Shown piece after piece: positions 39,101 through 51,100 of a stretch of 64,000 nucleotides of DNA. Position 1 is the stretch's first letter, and each line of letters opens with the position of its first letter. The notes beneath the pieces were generated by a model that saw only the letters and a list, made by a program, of their open reading frames with translations, did no database searches and was not told the DNA's origin. A program made the position numbers and the translations under genes. Source of the stretch: Elephas maximus indicus (taxonomy: Eukaryota; Chordata; Mammalia; Proboscidea; Elephantidae); contig NC_064839.1 in NCBI RefSeq assembly GCF_024166365.1, positions 33,182,378 to 33,246,377 on the forward strand. The letters run 5' to 3'.

Positions 39101-42100
39101 ACAAAATCAGTGGGCAGAAAAAGGGCACGGGTGCAGGATAGAAAAGTACTGACAATCATCACTTAAGGATTAAAAACATTAGGCATTTAAAAATCCTTCC
39201 TGACTCCCAAAACATTTGTGTGTTTGAACCCTGTGCTCCTGGATGAGTAAATAAGTTATGACTATACTTCCACAATGGTAACAGGGAATGCAGAAAAAGG
39301 CCAGAGCTGTAACCAGAAAACAGATACAGTGATGGCTACAGCTATAGCTATCTGTCCATGTACTGTAAATATACTGGTAGGAGGAAGTACACAGGAGGAA
39401 AGAAAGAATTTAAAAGAAACTGAAAATATTAATAACTCAGCAGACACTAATATTAAAATATTAATAACTTAGTTGAGGTAGAAATAAGGCTAACGCTAAC
39501 GGAGGAAGAAGGGTGTGGGTGGAAGGCCAGAGGGAAAGAAGACTGGCCCAAGAGCATTATCTCACTGTTTTTCAATTCCACATCTCTGAGAAATCAAGGT
39601 AAAATTATCAAGCATGGTGCTGATGAGGAAAAAAGGGGTGGTAGTGTAATCCATCTTCTGATAATGATATTTTGCCCACTCTCCCTATAACAGCTTGCCC
39701 AGAACACAGCGGCATCCTCTTTAGTTTTACTTCGCACATTAACCATCAGAGGAGAAAAGCCCAAGAAAGGATTTAAGAAGAAAAGCTACAACTCTGGGTG
39801 CAACTCCAAAGGCTACCTGTGAGGGGAAAATAATACATACTAGAGGTGGAATGTAGGGAACAAATGAAAAGGCAAGTCCAAGCTAGACTTTCATCACACC
39901 CTACACTAATCATAAATCTATTCCCTTTTCCATATTATAGTTACATACTGGTTTTTGCTATATTGCTGATGGATTATCAATGCATGTATTATTACTTTAG
40001 GTATGGGGTTTCATTTTAGGTTTTCTATTTTGAGTATCCTTTCTAAAAATCGGAAAACCTGGTGGTGTAGTGGTTAGGTGCTACAGCTGCTAACCAAAGG
40101 GTCGGCAGTTCGAATCTGCCAGGTGCTCCTTGGAAACTCTATGGGGCAATTCTACTCTGTCCTATACAGTCACTATGAGTCGGAATCGACTTGACAGCAA
40201 TGGGTTTTTTGGTTTGGTTCTAAAAATCAAATCTAATCATGTCTCTCAACTTAAAATCCTCAATGGCTCCCTATGCCCTGTGAGTTAAAATAAAAATAAC
40301 ATGCAAGGCCCTAGATGAACTGTCCTGTATCTCCCTGCATAATTCTTTTCCACCACTTCCTACTTTAGGCTGCTCCCAAAATCATTTTTCAGCATTTCTA
40401 TATCCCCAGTGCTTAGTTAGTGCTTAGTACTATGGCACATAGTAATACACGAATAAGTAAAATTAGAAACAGTGATCAAACTATACCTTGACTGAGAAGC
40501 AAAATTATCTTTTTCAAAAGTTGTTTCTTCACGTAAGTTTTGATTGCAGCTTGAATTGGCTCTACATAAAGTCTTATTTTTCCCACTCTCCCTATAACAA
40601 GCATTAACTGGATTTGCACTCTCTAACAGGGTCTTCATCTGGTCATCATTTGAACATGCTTTAGACGTAACTCCATGGGATTTATAATTCTGAGGCTGAC
40701 TAGACTGGCTTTTATCCTCATCTTCTGCTTCAGCACCTCTACCAATATTATGTGCATGGAGGTGTTTCTGAAAGCTTATCTTCATAGATGAAACACTATC
40801 TTTATATCTTTCTGTTTGTATGTGGCCCTATAATGTAAAGACAACAAGTAAATCATTTCAAGATAATTCGTTTGCTTTATAATTAAACTATATTCCCTTC
40901 AAATAATGCAAAAACAGTTTATGGTTGCCAATAGAATATATATATGATCTGGGGCAGTTCACATTAGTAATAAAAAGGTAATTTATTAAAAAATGGTGTT
41001 ACACAATTGGTAGGCATCTGCGGAAAAATAAGTTGGATACGTATCTCACAATTTATACAAAGATAAAGCTGACATGAACCAAATATTTAAATGAATTGAA
41101 TATATAAATAGAATTATATATGTCTTAAAAGAAACCACGATATTTTAATATTCTTAAAGGGAATAAGACCTTTACAAGTGTTACACAAAACCAATAAATC
41201 ATAAAAAGAAAAAAACTTATATAATTGACTGCATAACATTTTTTTAAAGTTCTGCTAAGACCAAATGTATTATAAATCCTAAACCACTGAAAAAATGGAA
41301 AAAAAAAAGTTCAGTTAATAGGTCAAGATGAAGTATAAAGTGTTTAAAAGTTAATATAAAAGAAGACAAAAGAAGTAGAAAAAAAGGAAAAAAGAACATA
41401 TGGGACAAAAAGGAAAAAAATAGCAAGATGGCAGACTTAAATCTAAACATATTAATAATTACAATAAATGCAAATGAAGTAATTACACCAATTAAAAGCC
41501 AGAGATTGTCAGACAAGAATTAAAAGACTAAATATATGCTGTTTACAAGAAATCTATGCTAAATATAAAAAAAAATATATATATAGATAGGTTAAAAAAT
41601 AAAAGAATATGTCCACCAACTGATGAACAGATAAACAAAATGAGTATAGCCATACGATGGAATATTATGTTGCCATAAAAAGGAATGAAGTATTGATACA
41701 TGCTACAACATGAATGAACCTTGAAAACATTATGCTAAGTGAAAGAAGCCAGTCACAAAGGACCATATATGATTCAATTTATATGAAATGTCCAGAATAG
41801 GCAAATCTATAGAGACAGAAAGTAAATTAGTAGTTGGTTTAGGGTGGGGGGTGGGAGGGGATGGAAAGTGGGGAGTGATAGCATTTCATCACCTTGTTTT
41901 GAGATGAGGAAAATATTCTGAAATTGACTGTGGTGATGGTCGTACATAACTCTGAATGTACTAAACACCACTGAATTTTACACTTTAAATGGGTGAACTG
42001 TATAGTATGAATTATATCTCAATAAAGCTATTACCAAAAATATATGTAAATATAAACATAAAAATATATTTTAAAATATACATATATATCAGGATTTTAC

Positions 42101-45100
42101 TCTAGAGTTGTTTACAGTGGTGATGATTTGAATAAAACATAAATTTCAACAATAAAGGACTAGTTAAATCAATTATGGCACACCAACAATATAGAACATT
42201 ACTCAGTAATTAAAAACAATGAAATTACTAACTTGGAAACTATGTTTCTATTTAAAAAAAATACACATACATACAAAGACTGTATATATACACACAGAAA
42301 AAAATGTGAAAATACATGTATGTATAGATAGATGAATAGATAATTCTCCATTCCTTCTCTTTCTTGAATTCCTATTACTCAGATGTTATATCTCTTGGTT
42401 TTATTTTCCATGTTTCCGATATTTTCACTTAAAAAAATTTTTTTGTTCTGTGTTCTAGGATGATTCTTCAAGTATTACTACTGAATCTTAAACTATTAAA
42501 AATTTAAAAATAACTTAGCAAGAAAAATATTTTTACCCTCCAACCTCTACAGTTTAAAAATATTTGAAAAAAGTTCTATATTCTTTGAAATAAAGAAGGC
42601 TACCTCATCTTTTTCTCTCTCAAGCTGTTTTATTCTGCGCAGAATTTCCTTTGCTTTCTTCCAGTACTCTTCAAGATTCTTCTCTTTCACATTCATGTCC
42701 TTTAATTGCTCTGCTTCATTTTCATCAAAAGAATATTCTCCTAAACTTAGAGACAATTTCTCAGCTTTGTCATATGGGAAAAAACAGTGAGTTTATCCAT
42801 TACTAGAAATGCTATTTTAATGGTTTTTTAATAAGGACATCCTCACACGCCCCTTCTCTAAATTGTGCCCATTCAGACTACCTTAACTACCTAATACTGA
42901 AAAATAAGTGGTAAAAGTACTTGGCAGAGGCCCAGGATCCAAATACATTCACTCCTGACTTATTGACATGGTTAGGTTCCAAAGACCAAGTCATTATAAG
43001 AAAACCGGCATTCTGTAAAAGTGAGGGATGACCACATCAGATCCCAAAATGGAGGATAATTACATCATTACATCACTGCCAAATTACATCATTACATAAC
43101 TGTCAAATTACATCATCATATAATTGACAAACTACTGAGAATCATGGCCCAGCCAAGCTGATACATAACCTTAACCATCATAGCCAGCATTACTCTCGCT
43201 TTGCACCTCGGTGTTCGTTACTGCCAGACGTATGTTGTTAATGTGCAAATTAGTAGGACAGTAGATTTTTTATTATTGTTGTAAATGTGAAATATCAGAT
43301 AACAAGATAGTTGATACGTGAGGACTAGGTATAGTCATAAATTAGACTATCCTTGAGAGTAACAGGAAGGAGAACAGCATGAATATAAGTTATGCCAGGC
43401 ACATAAATACCTTCAGGTGTTTAGATACTAGTTTAAAAGTAGTTTTTTTTTTTTTAACGGTTTACATAAAGTGGTTCCTTCTCATAATCCTTTAAATTCC
43501 TAAAATCTTTCCGCACATTGAGTCACAGCAGTTTTTCTTCTACAATGACTAAAGTCCTTACCATGGTCACTGCCCTCTGCGCTCCAGCCACACTTGCCAT
43601 CAGTTCCTTGAATGCATCAGGTTTCCTCCTATCACAGGGCCTTTGTGTCTTATTGTTGCTTGTGCCTGATAACCCACTAACCCATAACAAATTCCCTTCT
43701 TTTCACCCAATTAACTCTATACCTACAGATCTCAGCTCAAGTATCACTTCCTCCTGAAGCCTTCTCTGCCCCAAGTCTAGGTCAAATTTCTTTATTATAG
43801 GCTCTCAAAGACCTGTGTTCATCCCTTCATAACCCTTATGTCAATTTATAATACAGTAACACATTCATTTTTTAGATTATTCAGTTACGAACCTACTTCT
43901 CCTGTTAAACTGCACTTTATGAGTGCACAGTGTGTTTTTGCTTATCACTGTATCCCCAGTACCTAGCACAGTGCCTGGCATATAACAGGCAAACATTTTT
44001 TAAATAAACAAATGAATGCACTTTATATTATGATTTTATAATAAATCACCCTTAACATCCAAATTTAAGTCCTACAAACTAACTTTGTCCATACTGCATA
44101 AAATAAGTAAATTATACTGCTGCTCTGTTTCGGATAGGTTTGTGCATGCAGAAAATACCTAGTTGCCCTGTCCAAATTATACGCTTTGCTTTTCAAATGT
44201 AAATAGATCCTGGCTGCTAAACGGGCTTGGCTCCTTAAAGTAGAAATAAATTCCCCTTTATAAGCTCTGGCTGGTATTTTCTTAAAGTAACAGCAAACTT
44301 ACTAGTTTTTTTGCAGTTGTGAAGCACAAAAGTGGCAGCTCTGTTAAGTTCTTCATTTTGAGATTCAGTTAAGGCTTGTATCATAAGTGGAAGCCCATTG
44401 TTCTTAAAAAGGTCATACTGATTTTCCTCTGAGAAATGTATAAAAAATTAAAGCAGAAGACAATTATTTTATCATGAGCTATCTACAAGAGGTCATAATT
44501 CTTTCTTGTGAAATTCTGAACATATTTAAAAAAAAAAACAGAGAAAAACATAGTTTAAAAAGCATTTTCAACTTAGGAATTAATCCACTTACACAAAATA
44601 CCTAAGTCTCTTAAGTGATCATCTAGTGTCGTATCTAATAAGAGCAGTGTCATACCTCGTAAGAGTAAACAAACTGCCCTCGTTTGTTTGTTTTTCAAGT
44701 ATTGTTGTTGATGTGTGCTGTCTAGTCGATTCTGACTCACAGCAACCCTGTAAGACAGAGTGGAACTGCCTCATAGGGTTTCCTAGGTTGGGATCTTTAC
44801 AGGACCAGATCGCCAGATCTTTTCTCCCAAGGTGCACCTGGTGGGTTTTAACCAATGACCTCCCTGTTAGAAGCTGAGTGCTTAAACACTGTGCCACCAG
44901 GGTTCTTTTTTTTTTAAGCTATTAAAAAAAAAAACCCAATCCATTGCCGTCCAGTCAATCCCGACTCATAGGGACCCTATAGGACAGAGTAGAACTGCCC
45001 ATAGGGTTTCCAAGCAGCAGCCAATGGATTCAAACTGCTGATCTTTTGGTTAGCAGCCTGAGTTCTTAACCCTAAGTTACACAGAGGTTAAGAAAAAGCA

Positions 45101-48100
45101 TACAGAAATAAACCAGTGGGGGGAGTAGAAAAAGAAAGGAAGGAAAAGAGTGGAAGAAGCAAAAGAGAACAAAAGTAGGATAGAGGGGAGAGAGAAAGAT
45201 AGAGGAGATTGAAAGGAGAGGGGGGGAGAAGAAAGTAGAGGGGGTTGGAAAGAAGGAGGAGAGTGGGAAAAGAGTGGACATAGGGCGGGAGGAGAGTGAG
45301 AAAGAGTAAACACAGAGAGAGGGCAGAGAGTGAAGAGGGGGAAAAATGCAAAGGGGAAGAGAAAGAATAGCAAGGGGAGAGAGTGATAGGTAGATAATCT
45401 TTGAAAGTTTTCAGCAGGAGAGAAAAGGATCAGCTCTGTGCAGCAGTGTGAAGAGTAGATTGAAAAAACTAGGTTAAAAAAAAAAAAAAAAAGGAGCACA
45501 GGGAGGAAACAACTGCAATAATATCAGTGAAACATGTTGAGGAGCTGAGAGCCTAAACTGGGAGAGCTGCACTGGAATTGGACAGAAAAAGATAGGAGGG
45601 GTAAACAGAAGTAGGACTTTAGTGACTGACTGCATGTTGTGTGTGGAGAGGATGGGGAGTTAAAACGACTGAGCCTGAATGGGAGAAAGGCAGCACTTTT
45701 AAGCCTTTCATATGACTAGAGGGAGAAAAATAAAAGTGTATTTTTATTTTGTTGTTTTAATAAACACACTAAACAAATCCAATACTTACCACAAGCCTCT
45801 GTGCAATGACCAAGAGTGAGAATAATGCTAAATTTTTCTCCTGCATCCAGACTTTCATGAAGCAGTAACGCCAGAAGTTTTGAAACAATATGGTACTTGG
45901 ATAGTACTACCCCAAAAGTAGCTATTAGCATAAAACAGCAAAAAAAAAAAAGTTTAAGTACAAATTTAAAACTTACAGCTATAACCAAAAAACCCAAACC
46001 CACTGCCGTTGAGTCAATTCTGACTCATAGTGACCCTACAGGACAGAGTAGAACTGCCCCATAGAGTTTCCAAGGAGCATCTGGCGGATTTGAACTGCTG
46101 ACCTTTTGGTTAGCAGCCATAGCACTTAACCACTACGCCACCAGGGTTTCCTACAACTATACATATACTATATATTCCACCCCCCCAACTATTTAAAAAA
46201 AAAATCTACATAGTATCTAATATACATATAAATATATATATTTTGGGTTATATATGTGTGAACATAAATAAATATATTGTAATAAGATAGTTGGCTTACA
46301 TAGTCCTCATTAATCTCTCTTCTTATACTAAAGGTATTTTACTAATACAAATTTGAGAAATGGCTTCTTCTTAATTGTTCTGTATAACATTATAACTATG
46401 AAATAATACTGCCTACATAACCAATTCCTGCCTGACACTGAAATACACTATTATCTGGTCATGGTGCTACTGTTCATGATGCAATGAAGCCTAACTGAAG
46501 CCAAGCTGTAACAAAATTCAAAAAATCCACAATTTCAAGCTATATTTCTCATGAGGCTTTTAACAGAGTCCACCCAGGGTCTAACAATACTGATATCAAC
46601 AATAAGGTTGTGGATTCCTCAAGGGATTATATCTTAACCATTTTTGTACCTCTAGATATCACAGAGAACCTAGCACATAGAATGCCCTCAATACTGAGTT
46701 TTAAAAAATCATATACTGTTTTTCTGTTATTTGTGAATATCAATAGTTTCTTATGACAAAGATTCACAGGCCTATCATTCCTCAGTGTCTGTACACATGA
46801 GAAGCAGCCATGGGTTCCAGTTTGCTTCTGCCACCCACTCATTAAGGTGCAATGGGCAAGTTAGACCTCATGCTTATAAGAAAGAGGCATACCTATCTTA
46901 ATTCTTCATTTAATTTTTTAGAAATCTATAAACCAGGTTTTCCATTCCTTAAGTCTCCAAAATGTCTTTTGATTTCTCAGTCTAAAGCTTTTAAGTTAAT
47001 GCTGGGTTTTAAAAGTAAAATAAAGGTTTATGAATGACAGAATCTTTTCTTGAGTGTATCATTAGACTTGAACTCAGAAGACCTAGATCTGAATCCTTAG
47101 GGAAGTTATAACCTCCATGGGCAGATAAAGAGTTGGACTAGATAATTTCTAAGGTCCCCCCTAACTTGAGAAAAACTGGAAGTCCAGTCCATGTCAGTGT
47201 ACAATCTGCCATTTCAACATCCACCATGATGAACTGAAACAAAGTACAACTGTAGAAAAATTACTAAGCGTTTTCACTCACGATTATCAGCAATACATGC
47301 ATCCACTGTTTTTGTCACCACCACTGCAAGCTTTGCACTGACAAGAGTCTTGTGTGAATCAGATTCCAGTTTCACAAGAACTTGAGATAATACATCCAGT
47401 CCACCCACAGATATAAAGTATTTCTGAACATGTGCTTAAGGAATAAAGCAGCAAAACTATTAATATCTCATATTAACAAGACACTGCACTAAATGTAACA
47501 TTAACTTGACTTTTTTAAATACTTTACTAAATATCCCAAAATTAGAGACTATCTAATCTTTACCTGTGTATGTGTATAATCATAATAGATTACTTATGTA
47601 AGAACCTCACTTTGACAGAGTACAACTATATGCATAGTATACTATATTATATAAAAATACATGGTTTTTTATTATTGTTTCTTTCTTGGGTGCTATAAAT
47701 CTCATTTTATTTAGTGAGAACTGGTGCATTTTGCAAGAATAGCATTATTAAACTCACTAATTCAATAGCACTACAATGAGTAGAGTCGTTCATTTTGCTT
47801 GGTATTATAATTAGTAAACTGCCTGTTTTCTGAATTCCAATGTAATTCGTTTGTCAGATCGCTTGAATCTACAAAGGACAAAGTAAGTAATGAAACTCTT
47901 CCAAAAGAACGTGTATTTCATCCATCTTATTTAAGCTTTTTTTTTTTTTTACTTCTTGAAGCATAAAATTATAACATACCATTGAGAGTCATAACTATTC
48001 CAAGAAATTCAATAACAGGTATTTTTTGTAAAGCCTGTAGTCTTTTGTTCTCCTATTGAAAATGATTCTAATGAGAGTCCGGCGACTGAAGTGCCCACAG

Positions 48101-51100
48101 CCCTTATCACAGTAACAGGCATATAATAAATTGGTATATGAGCTGGTGACTGTACTGCTGCCACACACCTTCTTCCCCGTCTGCCCTAGTTCTATAAATG
48201 AGACCCAAGATGATTTAAAGACAAAAACTACTTTTATATTACTCAATAAAACACAGAGATCTTAATCTAAAAAATATTTTCAGAATTTTCTAAATCTGGG
48301 AAATGAACTATTAGTAAACATTATTTAAGGGCAAGCATTTTCAAAATTATAGAGATCCCAGGTTTCTTTACCATTTGAAGATTTTTTTAAACTTCAGAAA
48401 AAAGTATTTTTAAATGCTTAGATGAAAAGAACACTATGTTACCACAAAATTTTTCAAGTATATCCTGAGCCATAAGCAGAAGAAGATCCTAGTCGGTAAT
48501 TACTGATTATGAAATGAAGACTTCAGATTTTTTCTAATCTATATTTTGTACCAGCGTGCTGAGGGTAACAATCCCTCATTCAAGATGGCTTTTAGAGAAA
48601 GAAGAAATGTCAAGGCATCATGGAAATAAGATTCCAATTTCTGGAATTCTACAGATAACATTCCTTTGCATGTGAACCATTACTAGTTGTTTTAAACATC
48701 TGAACATAGAAGTACACCAACAATGTATGAAAGGTTCTAGTTGCTCCACATCCTTGCCAATATTCAATATTGTCAGCCTTTTTACTTCTAGCCATGCTAG
48801 TGGGTGTGTAGTGGTATCTCTTTGGGATTTTAGTTTGGATTTTCCTGATGACTAATGATGTTGAGGGGGCAGTGGTGGTTCAGTGGTAAAATTCTTGCCT
48901 TCCATGAGGGAGAAGAGTTCAATTCCCAGCCAATACACCTCAGTACAGCCACCAACCATCTGTCACTGGAGGCTTGCGTGTTGCTATGACATGGAACAGG
49001 ATTCAGTGGAGTTCCCAGACTAAGAAAGACTAGGAAGAAAGTCCTGGCAGTCTATTTCCAAAAATCATGGATTACAACGGTCCAATTCTGTTATGCATGG
49101 GGTTACCATGAGTCGGGGCCAACCTGATGGCAGCTAACAACAATAATAATGCTGAGTTTATTTTCAAGTGCTCATTTAATATTACCATTTTCTTTGGTAA
49201 AGTATCTGTTCAAATATTTTGCCCACTTTTTAATCAGGTGGTTGTCTTATTTTGATTTATAAGAGTTTTTTTTTATTTTGCATACAAGTTCTTTATCAGC
49301 TATATGTTTCCCAAACATTTTCTCTGAGTCTGTAACTTGCCTTTTCATCTTCTTAACAGGATCTTTTGAAGAGTAAAAGAGTTTAGTTTCAATGATGTTT
49401 AAGTTACCATTTTTTTCTTTAGTGGTTTATCCTTTTTGTGTCCTAAGAAATCTTTTGTCTACCCAGCCTTGTGAAGATTTTCTCTTACTTTTTTTTTGTC
49501 TAGAAGATTTATAGTTCTAGCTTTTACATTTAGGTCTTGGAGCATTTCAGGTTACTTTTTTTTTTGTATACTGTGTGAAATAAGGACTGAGATTCATGTT
49601 TTAGATGCGCCTATCTACTTTTCCAGCATCACTTGTTGATATTATCTTTTCTCCCACAAAATTACTTTGGTGTCTTTATGGAGAAATCAATTAACCATAT
49701 ATGTGTGGGTCTATTTCTGGGCTCTCTACTTTGCTCCATTGGTCTATATTTCTACACTGAAACCAATACCACACTTTCTTGATTATTGTATAGTAAGAAA
49801 TAAAATCAGGTAATATAATTCCTACAATTTTGTCCTTCTTTTCAAAACAGTTTTTACTATCCTAGGTCCTTTACATTCCCATGTAAATTTTAGAATCAGC
49901 TTGTCAATTTCTACAGAAGAGCCTGATGAGATTTTAATTGGGAAAGCCATGAATCTAGAGATGAATCAAGAAGCCCTGAGAAGTGACATTCTAACAATAC
50001 TGAATCTTACAGGCCATGAGCATGGTATATCTCCCCATTAATTTACACCTTCTTTAATTTATCTCAGCAATGATTTTTAGTTTTCAGCATACTGAAAATT
50101 GCACAATTTAGGTAGAAATTGTTGAATGAGAAACTAATTTGCTCTGTAAACTTTCACCTAAAACTCAACAAAAAATTTCTTAAAAAAGAGAATGTTTACA
50201 CAGCTTGGTCTAAGAAAGAATGCCTTGTTCACACGTTCCCAGAGGCTAGGAAACAGAATTGATAATGTTAAGAAAGGCTGTAGTTTAACGACCCCTTGGT
50301 AACTTTTTGCCGCATAGCCCCTTTAGTGCCTGCTAACATGTCTTTGCTGCATTTGATAAAAACCTCACTGATCTCCCTGAAATTTGGAACACTGTGGCAT
50401 CCTGCTTGGATGTTAAAGTGTATCTTGATTTGCCAATCATTATATTCTATACTAAAATTTTCTGCTTTCATGTTTTAAAAAAAATTTGCACCTATTTCAT
50501 TAAATGTGTCCCTAAACATTTAATTTTTTGATATTATTGCAAATGATGTTTCTTTAAATTTCCAATTGTTTGTTGCTAGTATACAGAAATACAATCGATT
50601 TTTGTATGTACTGACCATGCATCCTGAAACCTTGTTAAAATCACTTATTAGTTGTAGCAGCTTTTTTGTAGATTCTTAGGATTTTTCTACATAGACAATC
50701 ATGTTATACATGAATACTTTTTTGTTTTGTCTTTTTCTTTCTACTATACCCTTATTGGAGCCCTGGTAGCACAGTAGTTAAGAGCTTCAGCTCCTAATCA
50801 AAGGTCAGCAGTTCCAATCCACCAGCCACTCCTTGGGAACCCTATAGGTCAGTTTTACTCTGTTCTATAGGCTATGAGTCAGAATCAACTCAATGGCACA
50901 TAAAAACAACCAACAACAACATTCCCTTATTATCCTTTTCATGTCTGTTAAGATTTATAGTGATGTCACCTCCCATTACTGATACTGGTAATTTTGGCTG
51001 TCTCTCTTGATTTTTTGATCAGTCTGGCTACAGGATCAATTTTATTGATCTTTTCAAAGAACCAGCTTTTGGTCTTGTTGATTTTTCTCTACTGCTATTC

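Noticed and set aside
40052..40125. tRNA gene at a SINE head
   Set aside because: Box-like motifs are present, but the sequence continues into the SINE tail with an exact 11-bp duplication.
43058..43129. CRISPR-like array
   Set aside because: Contiguous repeats without spacers in a mammalian intron; it is a minisatellite.
45077..45499. A 140-codon minus-strand frame rich in Ser, Pro, Leu and Phe
   Set aside because: It is the translation of the CU-rich strand of the purine tract; stop codons are rare in such composition.
48868..48937. Functional tRNA-Gly gene
   Set aside because: Mismatches in the stems and B box, no tRNA-type terminator, and continuation into a SINE body with a duplication show that it is a SINE head.
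50268..50471. A 67-codon minus-strand frame as a small gene or processed pseudogene
   Set aside because: No domain or family recognised; it lies in an inserted segment within an old L1. Kept only as part of the transduction question.
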